Positions 1 to 9,798 of a stretch of DNA of 64,000 bases are shown one piece after another. The notes beneath the pieces were generated by a model, which searched no databases, had not been told where the DNA came from, and worked only from the letters and a program-made list of their open reading frames with translations. A program made the position numbers and the translations under genes. Position 1 is the first letter of the stretch. Every line of letters starts with the position of its first letter. Source of the stretch: RHLJ01 sp965242845 (lineage in GTDB: Bacteria > Bacteroidota > Rhodothermia > Balneolales > Balneolaceae); assembly GCA_965242845.1 (NCBI GenBank), contig CBDETC010000002.1, positions 868,001-932,000 on the forward strand, given 5' to 3'.

Positions 1-336
1 GTGATGAATATCTCCACGCATAGGTTCGTCACTATCGAACATCCCCTGAGGCCAGGTATGCTCTGTATTGATGCCTTTAGCAAAAGCATCTCCTCTCGTG
101 TTCGCCTGAATGGTAAAACCAGTATAGACACAAACAATATCCCCGTTTTTATTGTCGATGCTACCATACATGGCGTCGCGGGCACTATTATACCCTAAAG
201 GATTGGTTACAGAATAATTATCCTGTAAATAATCTATGAGCTCAGCTTTAGTAAGTGTTGGAGCAATTTGATCGGTTTGAGCCTGAACCGAAAAGGAGAA
301 TATCAGAATGGAAAAAAAGAGAAAGTACTTCTTCAT
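1..336 (-). CDS. Endonuclease I family secreted nuclease, N-terminal fragment
   Basis: The reverse strand is open from an ATG at 336 to the window edge (112 codons, no stop), so only the N-terminus is present. It begins with a Lys-Lys then hydrophobic signal peptide ending near Val-Gln-Ala-Gln (about residue 19). Further in, the motif NTEHTWPQ is the hallmark of the endonuclease I (EndA/PF04231) family, metal-dependent nucleases that cut DNA and often RNA without sequence specificity; the His in this motif is part of the active-site region. Being exported, it would act in the periplasm or outside the cell, for example in using extracellular DNA. The catalytic C-terminal part and any T9SS tail lie outside the window. 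Family call is fairly sure; the substrate is inferred from the family. Confidence 0.8.
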   Translation of the reverse strand, partial: MKKYFLFFSILIFSFSVQAQTDQIAPTLTKAELIDYLQDNYSVTNPLGYNSARDAMYGSIDNKNGDIVCVYTGFTIQANTRGDAFAKGINTEHTWPQGMFDSDEPMRGDIHH

Positions 337-421
337 CAAAAATCGAACATTTTATTTCCTAGAAGATAGCCATTCTATATTACAAGGGTATTGTGTAAAT
401 GAAAGAACTCGATACTCGAAA

Positions 422-3400
422 TTACTTGATCAACATCATTCTTCGGGTAAATAGCTTCCCATCTACTTCTAGTGCATACATGTACACGCCGCTTGCAAAA
501 TTTTGAGCTTCCCAGGTCTGAAAATAAGTTCCAGCCGCTCTTTCTCCATCAATCAGGGTTGATACTTTTCTCCCCAACATATCGAACACAACCAAACGTA
601 CATACGAAGTTTGCGGAATCTCAAAAGAGATGGTAGTACTTGGATTAAATGGGTTGGGGTAGTTCTGATTGAGAAGAATCTTTTCCGGAATAGAAACCTC
701 TGTTTCTTCTGAAACCAGGAATACACTGTTTTCTGCTCCTGGAGTCCCTTTATTTACAGAAGATGCCTGCCAACTCTCTGGCTGAGAATTATCCAAATCC
801 GGATTGGTCAGTTCCAGGGTAAATCCGGTACCATCGGCTCCAGAATCCCATGGGTCTTCATCTAAATAAGAAACGGAATCAACGAGTACACCATCAACAT
901 CAAAAAGCCGAACTTCATCAGAGCCTCCAGCAAGACCGTAACCCAATTCTCCAAATAAAGGTGATATACCTGAGTATTGAGCATTGAATTCATCCAGATC
1001 TGCCGCTACTACCACATAGGTGTCTGATCCCATCATAGTTCCGTTTGGAAATTCATATACATGTGAATCGTCTTCGTCTTTCAACTGCCAGCCACTTATA
1101 TCGATTTCAAAACCAGCAGAGTTATATAACTCAATCCAATCTCCGGTTTCTTCATCATCGTTGGCATTGTACATAAATTCATTGATCACAATATCTGATG
1201 TCGCTTCCTGATCAAGTACAAAGTTCGCGGTATACGTAGTGGTACCTGGTAACACTGCTCTGGTGTTAGTTGTAATTTCAGGGTCGTCACTCCAGCCAGT
1301 GAATCTATATCCTCGTTTTGGGATGGCGGTGATTTCGACCTCCAAATCTCTAAAATATTGCCCAGACCAAGGATAAGACTTAGGTAAAACCCTGTTCACT
1401 CTTACCTCGCCATGTGCTGGATTTGAGGAGTTCACCCATAGCGTAGACCTTGCTGCCAGATCAAATCTATTTCTAAAAAAAGTTTCCATAAACTCAGGAC
1501 GGTCGGTCGCAAATTCTTTCATATCCGAAACTTCGTTTTCCCAACCCCCAACGGAATTACCCCATTTCTCGGTTTGTCGAGGAATTTCAGATTCAATAAT
1601 TCCAGCTAGCGAATCGATAACTGCATGAACATACTCCGGCTTAAAGGAGGTGTTCATCAGGTCCGACATTCTGTTCGCAAACTTTTGTACGAAGATAGGA
1701 CTCTGTACCATTCTTCGTAGCAAATAGGTTGACCATGATGGGTTTGGCCAACCACAGTTACAGTTTGGATCGAGAGCGAACTCCAGCATGTTATCGCTTG
1801 CAGCACTACCCGTCCAGTCATAAAGGTCGAAGCCAAAATCGGTGTCGTACATAATCCACCGCCAGGAGCCATTGGTACGTCGGTCTCTCCAAAAACGCAT
1901 GTTGTTGCCCGGCCAATCTGTATTTCCATAATAGATTTGAGCAGACACATAGTCGATGTAATTATTGATATCCAGATAATCCTCAACCTGCGCATATTCC
2001 TCTGCATCATTCATATTGGCTGATCCGAGCAAGTTCATAAACTCGCTAAAATTCTCGGAACTGCCATGTACCGCCCATTGATTGTTTTCCAGCAGATCGA
2101 TTTCATCAGAATCAGCCTCACTATTGGATTCAATAAAATGCTCGTTAATCTTCTCCCTAATATTTTGAATACCCCAATATTCACCGTTTAAGTACACCAC
2201 TACTGGTCGGAAAGCCTGGTAATCAATTTCGGTGTCTTCAACCAGGGTTTTCATCATTCCATCGCGGAACATTGTGAATCCAGCGCCTATGAAATCATTT
2301 CCTGAATTTCGAAGTACAAAGCCCTGAAACTTATCGATATCCTTTTCCTCAAAAAGCTTGTAATTAAGTTCTGCATTACCATACTCACCCCTAAAAAAGA
2401 TGGAGAGTGATTTTACAGGATTACTTCGACTACATCCTCCAAAAATTTTAGCCCCAGCCTGAGAGCTAAATCCCAGTTCGCCAGTTTTTTCATACAATTC
2501 AATATGGATCGGAATCTCCCAGTCCTGATTCCAGTTTGACGGGCCTACACAGTTTCCGGCAATGCCGTTTGTTCCTTCCACATATATTCCCGTTTCATCA
2601 TCCCAAAGATTATCTGGATGTGTACTTACAGCAACGATAGGAAGGTCGTGTTCGGTACCAATTACGTAAGTATGCGTAGTCACAGTACTTGAAAGCTTAC
2701 CTGCTTCCATAGTTTTTAATCGAAGTACGGTATGGGAATCAATTTCCATCGTACCGGTCCCAAAAATAGGAGATCCAAAGATCGGTTCTCTCCCATCAGT
2801 GGTATAATGAATTCTATCAGCGAACTCAGTATCAACAAGTGAAACAGAAACTGTGTTTGGGTGATATCCACCAGAAACAGTTAACTCCGGAGCAGGAAGT
2901 CTTTCCAGAAAACCACTATTAGGATTTTGTCCTAATGGCGTTGGGGAAGTAAAAATGAATATTTGCTCCAAATCAGTAGGGGTTCTACCGAAAGACTCCC
3001 CTTGTCTCAACTCTGGAACTGTAAGTTCATCAACAATCGATGAATCATCTAATGCAAAAAGAAAAAGGGATTCTCCTGAGCTGCTTATTTTAAAATTCAG
3101 ATGCGGATACGCCACTTGAGAGGCGTCTAAATTTGTTTCAGGAGCGATAGTTCCCGATACATCGTCCGGGCTTGAATACCCGAGACTTAAAAATGGAATC
3201 AGCGTAATATCGGATGATCCGGCACCACTGTTGTGTACTTGAATGGCGAGAACGTTTTCTCCTTCAACCAATAAGCCTTCTACATCAGTAATCAGAATTC
3301 CATCCAGCACTTGCCCATTTATCAATCGAGGCTCTAAATAAGTAGTAGTAGCCTGATTATATGAAGCCGGGCTGTCTCCACTCATATTCGCTCTTGAGAT

Positions 3401-3994
3401 TTCAACTCCGTTTAGAAAAGCGATATACCCATCATCATAATCTACATGAAGCATCAAATTATTGACCGATGCAGGATTTTCGATAGTAAACTCAGCACGA
3501 GTAAAAATGGAAAGTGTACCATTTGGAACCACCGTAACATCATCATTATCTCCATAGCCAATTCCATACTGCCCGGTAGTCCAGCCTGAATCGTCAAAAC
3601 CTGGCTCAATCCAGGAAGCTGAAGTCTGTGCGTTGGGGATGGTATATCTGATTTGACTTTCCTCTTCTACCCTCGTTTCCCAAAATGTTGTGAAGCCCTC
3701 CCGGTTTTTATCTGAAGCATATAAAAGAAAATATGCTCCTGCTTCAAGGCCCACATTTGGGAGCGAATATTTTCCGGGATCCAGTGAATCATCTGAAATT
3801 GAAAATCCGGAAAGATTTACGGTGCTACCTGTAGGGTTATACAATTCAATCCAATCGGGAAAATCACCTTCTTCATCGGTAACTCCGCTCCCATTTGATG
3901 AAACCACTTCGTTAATTACAATTTGCCCTCTTGTACTAAGTGGCATAAGCGCAGTAACGCACAAAAAAAGCGCTGTCAGATATCTTGTCATCAT
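422..3994 (-). CDS. Secreted CotH-kinase/lamin-tail multidomain protein with T9SS sorting tail
   Basis: 1190 residues. Order read from the sequence: signal peptide (1-23), lamin-tail domain (about 24-95, INEVVSSN start and WIELYNPTG), a beta-rich galactose-binding-like stretch (about 100-270), a chitobiase C-terminal-like repeat (about 375-450, YTTDGREP), a CotH domain (about 450-800, with MYDTDFGFD matching the CotH active-site segment), an InlB-like repeat (about 875-940, GYRFTGWSDD), a second lamin-tail domain (about 945-1070, INEFMYNANDDEETGDWIEL), and a type A T9SS sorting domain (about 1105-1190, NQNYPNPFNPSTT). CotH proteins are secreted or spore-coat protein kinases, so this is a surface or extracellular protein whose CotH domain may phosphorylate secreted partners. 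It stands alone, with its own promoter space after the msrA terminator. Architecture is confident; actual kinase activity is inferred. Confidence 0.85.
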   Translation of the reverse strand: MMTRYLTALFLCVTALMPLSTRGQIVINEVVSSNGSGVTDEEGDFPDWIELYNPTGSTVNLSGFSISDDSLDPGKYSLPNVGLEAGAYFLLYASDKNREGFTTFWETRVEEESQIRYTIPNAQTSASWIEPGFDDSGWTTGQYGIGYGDNDDVTVVPNGTLSIFTRAEFTIENPASVNNLMLHVDYDDGYIAFLNGVEISRANMSGDSPASYNQATTTYLEPRLINGQVLDGILITDVEGLLVEGENVLAIQVHNSGAGSSDITLIPFLSLGYSSPDDVSGTIAPETNLDASQVAYPHLNFKISSSGESLFLFALDDSSIVDELTVPELRQGESFGRTPTDLEQIFIFTSPTPLGQNPNSGFLERLPAPELTVSGGYHPNTVSVSLVDTEFADRIHYTTDGREPIFGSPIFGTGTMEIDSHTVLRLKTMEAGKLSSTVTTHTYVIGTEHDLPIVAVSTHPDNLWDDETGIYVEGTNGIAGNCVGPSNWNQDWEIPIHIELYEKTGELGFSSQAGAKIFGGCSRSNPVKSLSIFFRGEYGNAELNYKLFEEKDIDKFQGFVLRNSGNDFIGAGFTMFRDGMMKTLVEDTEIDYQAFRPVVVYLNGEYWGIQNIREKINEHFIESNSEADSDEIDLLENNQWAVHGSSENFSEFMNLLGSANMNDAEEYAQVEDYLDINNYIDYVSAQIYYGNTDWPGNNMRFWRDRRTNGSWRWIMYDTDFGFDLYDWTGSAASDNMLEFALDPNCNCGWPNPSWSTYLLRRMVQSPIFVQKFANRMSDLMNTSFKPEYVHAVIDSLAGIIESEIPRQTEKWGNSVGGWENEVSDMKEFATDRPEFMETFFRNRFDLAARSTLWVNSSNPAHGEVRVNRVLPKSYPWSGQYFRDLEVEITAIPKRGYRFTGWSDDPEITTNTRAVLPGTTTYTANFVLDQEATSDIVINEFMYNANDDEETGDWIELYNSAGFEIDISGWQLKDEDDSHVYEFPNGTMMGSDTYVVVAADLDEFNAQYSGISPLFGELGYGLAGGSDEVRLFDVDGVLVDSVSYLDEDPWDSGADGTGFTLELTNPDLDNSQPESWQASSVNKGTPGAENSVFLVSEETEVSIPEKILLNQNYPNPFNPSTTISFEIPQTSYVRLVVFDMLGRKVSTLIDGERAAGTYFQTWEAQNFASGVYMYALEVDGKLFTRRMMLIK

Positions 3995-4009
3995 GCTGAT
4001 CTTTTATTC

Positions 4010-4040
4010 AAAAAAGCGCCGATCTAGTGTCGGCGCTACT
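4010..4040 (-). terminator. Rho-independent terminator after msrA
   Basis: An 8-bp perfect stem AGCGCCGA/TCGGCGCT (4015-4022 with 4030-4037, 7-base loop) is followed on the minus strand by a run of T. It lies between the msrA stop and the start of the CotH-type gene, so it should stop msrA transcripts from running into that gene. Confidence 0.7.
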
Positions 4041-4172
4041 TAAAATAACCTATTGAGGCTGGAATATCGAATATGGGAATTTTTATCTGATAATTCACAG
4101 GCCATTAATTTTATTTGACCTAATCGTTCCCTAGTCACAAGAAAGTTAGATGCACCCCCAATGTACCCACAA

Positions 4173-4793
4173 CTAAAAAGGCGCGTCTGCCCTTAAAAGG
4201 TGGCTAAATTCCTTTTTGAACTTCTTCACCTTGGGCGCAATTACATACGAGCAATATCCTGCATTTGGATTATTCTCATAGTAGTTCTGATGGTAGTTTT
4301 CAGCTACGTAATAATTCTCTAACGGCTCAATGGTAGTAACGATAGGATCATCCCATAGACCTGAAGCATCAGTATCTTTAAGAGACTTTTCAGCGATGGC
4401 TTTTTGCTCTTCGTTATGGAAGAAAATCACTGATCGATACATTGGCCCAACATCATTTCCCTGGCGGTTTAATGTAGTCGGATTATGAGTATGCCAAAGA
4501 ACTGTTAATAACTGCTCATAAGTGATTACTTCGGGATCAAAATGAATACGAGCTACCTCAACATGCCCTGTTCTACCTGTAGTTACTTCTCTGTATGAAG
4601 GATTATCAACATGCCCTCCGGAATACCCGGACTCAACATGCTCTATACCTTCAACAAGCTCATAAATGGCTTCCACACACCAAAAGCAACCAGCTCCGAA
4701 GGTCGCTTGCTCTAATTTCTTTTCCATATTCTGTGCATAACTTAATGTGGAGATACTTAAAAAAAGCGCTCCAAATATTATCCTTTTAAACAT
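4173..4793 (-). CDS. msrA: Exported peptide methionine sulfoxide reductase MsrA
   Basis: MsrA reduces methionine-S-sulfoxide in oxidised proteins. The GAGCFWCVEAIYE segment (about residues 33-45) carries the catalytic cysteine of the GCFWC motif, and the YSGGHVDNPSYREVTTGRTGHVE block and the YHQNYY segment near the C-terminus are conserved in the family. At 206 residues it is a normal-length single-domain MsrA plus a signal peptide (1-20, ending Ser-Tyr-Ala-Gln), so it should repair proteins in the periplasm or at the envelope, unlike the cytoplasmic E. coli MsrA. No MsrB domain is fused or adjacent. Monocistronic, with its own terminator downstream. Confidence 0.93.
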   Translation of the reverse strand: MFKRIIFGALFLSISTLSYAQNMEKKLEQATFGAGCFWCVEAIYELVEGIEHVESGYSGGHVDNPSYREVTTGRTGHVEVARIHFDPEVITYEQLLTVLWHTHNPTTLNRQGNDVGPMYRSVIFFHNEEQKAIAEKSLKDTDASGLWDDPIVTTIEPLENYYVAENYHQNYYENNPNAGYCSYVIAPKVKKFKKEFSHLLRADAPF

Positions 4794-4918
4794 AGTATTT
4801 CCTTTTTTGTATTAATTAACGGAATACCGTGCAGTTGTGTATCACGAAAAGGTAACATCTTTAGGTGAAGATACATTCACCTATATGGAAGTCATCTTGG
4901 TAGGAAATATTAGGCGCA

Positions 4919-5602
4919 TCAGGACTCTGCTACAATTCTTCCATCACTCAACTCTATGATTCGATCACAATTGGCAGCAAAGTCTTCATCATGAGTAACA
5001 GTAATAATAGTTTGCCCACTTTCGATGGTTAGCTGCTTAAAAATATCAAACACGATATCTGTGTTTTTTGAATCGAGATTACCAGTGGGTTCATCCCCCA
5101 TAATTATTTTAGGATCGTTTATTAGAGCACGTGCAATGGCAACTCGTTGCTGCTGACCTCCGGATAATTTATTGGATGCTTTATTTATCTCTGCCTGAAG
5201 TCCTAACAACTCCAGGTGTTCTACTGCTTTTGCCTCAATTTCTTCTTTCGATAATCTCCCCAGCTTAAGGGCAGGAAGCATCACATTTTCGAGGGAAGTA
5301 AACTCAGGAAGCAGATAATGGAACTGGAAAACAAAACCGATGTTCGCATTTCGAAAAGCCGCCAACTCGTTTTGGGTTTTCCCCTCCAGATGGAAATCAT
5401 CTATGGATACCTCTCCCGTATAATCGCTGTCCATCGTTGAAAGAACGTACAGAAGAGTAGATTTTCCGGAGCCGGATTTGCCAATTAAGGAAAGAAATTC
5501 TCCTCTATTTACTTCAAAATCGATTCCCTTTAGCACTTGAAATGTCTGTGGTTCGTGGAAGTATTTGGAAATGTTTTTAACAGAAAGAATACTAGAAGTC
5601 AT
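4919..5602 (-). CDS. ABC transporter ATP-binding protein (MacB/LolD type)
   Basis: 227-residue ATPase subunit with Walker A GKSGSGKST (about 42-50), Q-loop, signature LSGGQQQR (about 144-151), Walker B IIMGDEPT and the H-loop VTHDED. The LDSKNT segment after Walker B and the overall length fit the LolD/MacB/FtsE-like group that powers FtsX-type permeases. Its stop is the end of a five-gene minus-strand operon; only 2 bp separate it from the permease gene, so the two form one transporter. Together with the adaptor and TolC-like protein it should make a MacAB-TolC-type tripartite system that exports a substrate (drug, peptide or lipid) from the periplasm. Substrate unknown. Confidence 0.93.
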   Translation of the reverse strand: MTSSILSVKNISKYFHEPQTFQVLKGIDFEVNRGEFLSLIGKSGSGKSTLLYVLSTMDSDYTGEVSIDDFHLEGKTQNELAAFRNANIGFVFQFHYLLPEFTSLENVMLPALKLGRLSKEEIEAKAVEHLELLGLQAEINKASNKLSGGQQQRVAIARALINDPKIIMGDEPTGNLDSKNTDIVFDIFKQLTIESGQTIITVTHDEDFAANCDRIIELSDGRIVAES

Positions 5603-5604
5603 AA

Positions 5605-6855
5605 TTAGCCTCTTATAATTTCTACAGGGTCAACGTTAGATGCTTTTTTAGCGGGTAAATAGCCTGCTAGGGCGGTGGTAATCACTCCAAATAGAAATGA
5701 GAGTACAAAGTGCTTTGGGTAGTAGGTCATTGGCAAAGTGTCCATTCCTGGCATAGCAAATGGAACAGTACCTACTGCTATGGAGACTAAAAGACCGAGA
5801 ATTATTCCAAACGAACCTCCTAATAATCCAATAATTACTGATTGGGTAAGAAAAATTTCTACAATGTCTTGTTCGTCGTATCCCACAGCTTTGAGAATGG
5901 CAATTTCGCGGATTTTCTCATTCACTGTCATCGTCATGATATTATAAATCCCGAAACCTGCTACCAGCAAAATGGTTAGAGATACAGCCATCGCTATAAT
6001 ATTCCGAAGTTCATTTCCTGCAACTAACTGGCCATTAGATTCAACCCATGATTCAACTTTAAGAGGGATCGTCCTGTCCAAATAATTCGCTATAGCTTCT
6101 GCCTTGGAATAGTCCTTTATGTTGATTTGAATATCACTCGCATAGCTGGAGTTTTCCGAAGCCAATTGCTGGGCTGCATCAATGCTTATGTACCCTTTGG
6201 CGTTATCGGTTGAGGTTAAAGAGGTCTCAAATAAGCCAACAATTCTGAAGTTCTTAGACACCTCATTTGAGTTTTTTACCAACAAATAGTCTCCAACATT
6301 AAGACTAAATTTTTCTGCTACCCCGACTCCTATTAGAATGGTATTAGCATCTTTCTTAAATGATTCCCAGGAGCCTTTAACGATGTAAGAGGATATGTTG
6401 AATAGTTGATCCTCCTTCTCGGGATCGATTCCTGAAATAGAACCATTTCGTTCTATCGCTCCTTTTTGGAAGAATACGCTAAGATTAACCTGAGGCGCTA
6501 CAGCTTCTACCTGTGGAATTTTCTCCACAAATTCTAAGATTTCACCAGAGTTCTTGATCCCGTCAGTGTATTTAATCACTTGTGGATTCCTTACATGGTG
6601 TATTGCTTCCGGGTAGGCTAAAGTAAGTAAATTGGTATTATCCTCAGGTACGTCATTATAAATTCGAATATGTGCCAATTGACTAAAAGCCATATCATCT
6701 TGCGCTTCATTTACTCCGGTCATAAAACCATTCATGAAGATGTACATCGAGGTACCAAAAACCACGCTAAGCATTGCAACAACCGTTTGCTTTATTCGCG
6801 AGGTAAGGTGCTTCCTTGAAATTCTAAGATTGGTTGAATTCAACATGGTGTTCAC
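5605..6855 (-). CDS. FtsX/MacB-type ABC transporter permease
   Basis: 416 residues. One N-terminal membrane helix (about 25-45), a large periplasmic MacB_PCD-like domain (about 45-285), then three C-terminal helices (about 288-310, 335-360, 380-400) ending in LPAKKASNVDPVEIIRG, the typical FtsX-family C-terminus. This topology is that of mechanotransmission ABC systems, which do not move substrate across the inner membrane but drive periplasmic partners. Start and upstream adaptor stop overlap by 4 bp (6852-6855), showing translational coupling. Family confident, cargo unknown. Confidence 0.92.
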   Translation of the reverse strand: MNTMLNSTNLRISRKHLTSRIKQTVVAMLSVVFGTSMYIFMNGFMTGVNEAQDDMAFSQLAHIRIYNDVPEDNTNLLTLAYPEAIHHVRNPQVIKYTDGIKNSGEILEFVEKIPQVEAVAPQVNLSVFFQKGAIERNGSISGIDPEKEDQLFNISSYIVKGSWESFKKDANTILIGVGVAEKFSLNVGDYLLVKNSNEVSKNFRIVGLFETSLTSTDNAKGYISIDAAQQLASENSSYASDIQINIKDYSKAEAIANYLDRTIPLKVESWVESNGQLVAGNELRNIIAMAVSLTILLVAGFGIYNIMTMTVNEKIREIAILKAVGYDEQDIVEIFLTQSVIIGLLGGSFGIILGLLVSIAVGTVPFAMPGMDTLPMTYYPKHFVLSFLFGVITTALAGYLPAKKASNVDPVEIIRG

Positions 6856-7943
6856 CGCTCAGCAAGAATTAATTGATCGGTAGTTTCTAGTCCAGAGAGA
6901 ATTTCAATCCATTCCAGTGTTTTAATTCCGGTTTGAACGGAAACCATTTCTCCGGACCTAAGTTGAACCTGATCGTTACCAACAAGATGTGTAGAAGGGA
7001 TTACCAGAGCATTCTCAACCTCCTGAATGATGATGTTAGCCTGAAGTTGAGTTCCCGGATAGATATAATCTGGCTGGTTAACAAATGTGGCTTCAACAAT
7101 GAAAGATTGTTCCTCTTGTGAAAAAGCAGGCAGAATCTTAGTAATAACCGCAGTATGAGTTTGTTCCGAATCGGTATTTAACGCTACTAATACCCTCTGA
7201 TCTTCCTGTATAAATTTTATGTCCTCTTCAGCTACATAAAGCTCAATTATATAGTTGCTGCCGCCAATTTTAGAGATAGGCTGACCAAGATTTACAAAAT
7301 CTCCAATCTCGTTATACACATCCAGTACCTGCCCAGAACTAGATGCATTCATCACGAAATCACTACTTGTTTCCTCTTGCAACTTTAATTGCTGCTTTGT
7401 GTTTTCGAGATTTAATTGCAGAATAGCATTGGTCTCATTATAAGATTGCTCCTGAATTTTCAGGTTATTCAGAGAGAGTTCGTACTGAAGCTTCCTCTGT
7501 TCCAGTTCGGAAGTAGAAACCGCTTTTGCCTCATATAAAGAGGAGTACCTCTCATAGTTCTTTTTATCCAACTCGAGCTGTTGCTCAGCCTGTGCTATTT
7601 GCAATTTAAGCTGACTTAGCTGTGGCGAGTTTGGCTGTGCCTGGCGATAAGCATCCTCATAATTGGCAATTGCTGTTTCCAATTGTGGGGTTTGCTTGTC
7701 GTTCGAGATATGAAAAAGAGGTGTTCCTTCGGACACAACATCTCCTTCCTCAACATAGCTTTTAATCAAATATCCCTGTGCGTTTGAGGTAACCAGATAT
7801 TCATTTTCAGTTGTGATTTGACCACTTGCGAAAACCGCATCGATAATATCGGTTCGAGTGGGCTGAGCTATATCTTGCCGGGAGCAATTACTCATCAACA
7901 GCGCGATACAAGTAATGGCGATATGTTTGATAGATAATTTCAT
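6852..7943 (-). CDS. HlyD/MacA-type periplasmic adaptor lipoprotein
   Basis: 363 residues. The N-terminus has a lipobox (LLMSNC, Cys at about 20), so it is a lipoprotein anchored to a membrane. Then come a biotinyl-lipoyl-like segment (GYLIKSYVEEGDVVSEGTPLF), a long coiled-coil hairpin (about 85-190, rich in Gln/Glu/Leu), the second lipoyl half (GQVLDVYNEIGDFVNLGQPI) and beta-barrel/membrane-proximal domains. This is the membrane-fusion protein linking the permease to the TolC-like channel. It overlaps both neighbours by 4 bp (7940-7943 and 6852-6855). Confidence 0.92.
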   Translation of the reverse strand: MKLSIKHIAITCIALLMSNCSRQDIAQPTRTDIIDAVFASGQITTENEYLVTSNAQGYLIKSYVEEGDVVSEGTPLFHISNDKQTPQLETAIANYEDAYRQAQPNSPQLSQLKLQIAQAEQQLELDKKNYERYSSLYEAKAVSTSELEQRKLQYELSLNNLKIQEQSYNETNAILQLNLENTKQQLKLQEETSSDFVMNASSSGQVLDVYNEIGDFVNLGQPISKIGGSNYIIELYVAEEDIKFIQEDQRVLVALNTDSEQTHTAVITKILPAFSQEEQSFIVEATFVNQPDYIYPGTQLQANIIIQEVENALVIPSTHLVGNDQVQLRSGEMVSVQTGIKTLEWIEILSGLETTDQLILAER

Positions 7944-9304
7944 TGTAATTCGGTTCTGGAGATTATGGTTGAGTAATGGGAATACAATATGGAGAGGTCA
8001 TTCAGGTAAGCATTCTCTGATTGAAGGCGGTCTTCAACAGCATTTAGATATTGATCCAGTGTGATTAGCCCCTCTTCGTATCGCACAAAAGCGATGTCCT
8101 GATTTTCTTTAGCAAGTTCATAGGTTGTTTGAGATTGCTCCAGGGTCTCTATTCCCTGATTATAATCACTTAGCAATAGCATGTCGTTCAACTCTGTATT
8201 TCTGAGTTCGGTTTCGTAGTCAAGCTTAGCTAGAGAACGTTGTCTGTTTGCAATTTTTACATTATTGCTTCGATTGAAGCCCGTGAATATTGGGAAGGAA
8301 ATAGTTAATAAGGTGTAGTTGTAATCTGCCCAGGTTCCTTTTCCAATATCTAATCCAAAATCGTCCCTGTTTAACTGTTTCCCAGTATAATTTGTCATCG
8401 TAATCGATGGAATATATGCCGCTCTTTGAACTCTGAAATTAAGCTCATAGCCCTCAACTTGTCGACTAAGCGTAACCAACCTTCTATTAGTTGAAGGATC
8501 AATTGACGAAACTGAATGTGACCATTCGTAGTCAAGATTTTCATTCAGGCTTAGTTCGGTAGAGTATGATAATCCAAACAGGCTTTTGAGCTGAGTAATA
8601 CATTCCTGGTACAGAGCTTCATTGGATAGCTTCGTTTTTTTGCTATTGCTGACATTCATTTTCGATTGATTAACACCGAATTGATCTTCAAGTCCATCTT
8701 GTAAACGAAGTTCTGTTAGATCAACAATCTTATTTGAAACCGAGATATTTTCTTCATTGATCTCTATGGCCTTCTTAGCAATCAAAGCTGTGTAGTAATA
8801 CAAGGAGACTTGTTGCACCAGCTGCTGTCTGAACTCATTCACTTCCGCTTCGAGAATGGAAATTTCATTCTTCGCCAGCTTGGTTTTTAAATTGTTCTGC
8901 CAGTCCAACCTGTCTGATTGAATAGTAATCCCGGAGTTGAAGGTATATGGCTGACCAAACTCTGTTTCTATAGTTTCACCGGGTTGTCCAAACAATTCTC
9001 CTGGAACAGGAGTAACTGCAAGACTGGTCGTGTTTTGCCCGCTAAAATTATAAGAGATCGTTGGGAAGCGTGTGTTCTTTTGAAGTTTATAGTTGAGATC
9101 CGTTAGCTGCGTTTGAAGTTTGTATGCTTCAAGCGAAGGATTGTATTCCATAGCATACCCTATCGCATCATCAATACTTCCTACTTCAAGCATTTGATTT
9201 TCTACTTTGGGCACCTCACTCTCTTCTTCAAACACTTGTGCATTTAAGGTAGAAGAAGAAAGAGTAAATAAGAGGGCTAGAGTGAAGCTTTTGACAAATT
9301 TCAT
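7940..9304 (-). CDS. TolC-family outer-membrane efflux protein
   Basis: 454 residues with a signal peptide (1-22, ending Leu-Asn-Ala-Gln) and two repeats of long amphipathic helices separated by short beta segments, the OEP/TolC plan. The GIQ..SDRLDWQNNLKTKLAKNEI and RYEEGLITLDQYLNAVEDRLQSENAYL stretches are typical of each repeat half. It would trimerise into the outer-membrane duct of the export system. Coupled by 4-bp overlaps to the DUF2147 gene upstream and the adaptor gene downstream. Confidence 0.92.
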   Translation of the reverse strand: MKFVKSFTLALLFTLSSSTLNAQVFEEESEVPKVENQMLEVGSIDDAIGYAMEYNPSLEAYKLQTQLTDLNYKLQKNTRFPTISYNFSGQNTTSLAVTPVPGELFGQPGETIETEFGQPYTFNSGITIQSDRLDWQNNLKTKLAKNEISILEAEVNEFRQQLVQQVSLYYYTALIAKKAIEINEENISVSNKIVDLTELRLQDGLEDQFGVNQSKMNVSNSKKTKLSNEALYQECITQLKSLFGLSYSTELSLNENLDYEWSHSVSSIDPSTNRRLVTLSRQVEGYELNFRVQRAAYIPSITMTNYTGKQLNRDDFGLDIGKGTWADYNYTLLTISFPIFTGFNRSNNVKIANRQRSLAKLDYETELRNTELNDMLLLSDYNQGIETLEQSQTTYELAKENQDIAFVRYEEGLITLDQYLNAVEDRLQSENAYLNDLSILYSHYSTIISRTELQ

Positions 9305-9726
9305 AATCGCGTCCAGGTAATAGTTCTTCTGAGCAATCCCTTCTTCACCTTGATGTTCAGCTCATCATCAGAAGTAATTACTAAAGTTGGAGAAAGGCTT
9401 TTTCCTCTTTGGGGGCTATAAAGTGTTCCGTTTTTCCATTCTCCCTTTTTGTATTCGAAACCCTCTAAAATATCCATGCCTAATAGCTCACGATCTCGAA
9501 GTTCCTCATCGGGGTTATTTCGATCCGTTATTGGGTTTCCATCCTGATCTTCGGCAATGGGTATCCAGACTATCTTGCCATAGTACTGCCCATCTTTTTT
9601 ATAAATTTCGATATGGGTTGTTTGTTCTTCATTTACCCAGGTTCCTAAGATTTGATCACCATCTTCTGGTGCAGAAAAAGTACTTATGCTAAAAAATGCA
9701 GCGAATAAGAATAAAAATTGAGTCAT
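9301..9726 (-). CDS. DUF2147 family exported protein
   Basis: 141 residues: signal peptide (1-18), then the DUF2147 pattern ILGTWVNEEQTTHIEIYKKDG, GKIVWI and a terminal ITWTRL. The family consists of small lipocalin-like periplasmic or secreted beta-sandwich proteins without a settled function. It is the first gene of the efflux operon and overlaps the TolC-like gene by 4 bp, so it may assist export or bind the cargo; that is inference from position only. Confidence 0.8.
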   Translation of the reverse strand: MTQFLFLFAAFFSISTFSAPEDGDQILGTWVNEEQTTHIEIYKKDGQYYGKIVWIPIAEDQDGNPITDRNNPDEELRDRELLGMDILEGFEYKKGEWKNGTLYSPQRGKSLSPTLVITSDDELNIKVKKGLLRRTITWTRL

Positions 9727-9798
9727 CGTTTTGCCTCTTTGTATTTGGTTCGAGACAAACTTCGGGTTAAACCCAATTACACTGAGTCACTTTTATGC

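Noticed and set aside
4863..4882. AGGTGAA/TTCACCT hairpin after the ABC ATPase gene
   Set aside because: Short stem without a T-run on the minus strand, so it was not listed as a terminator.
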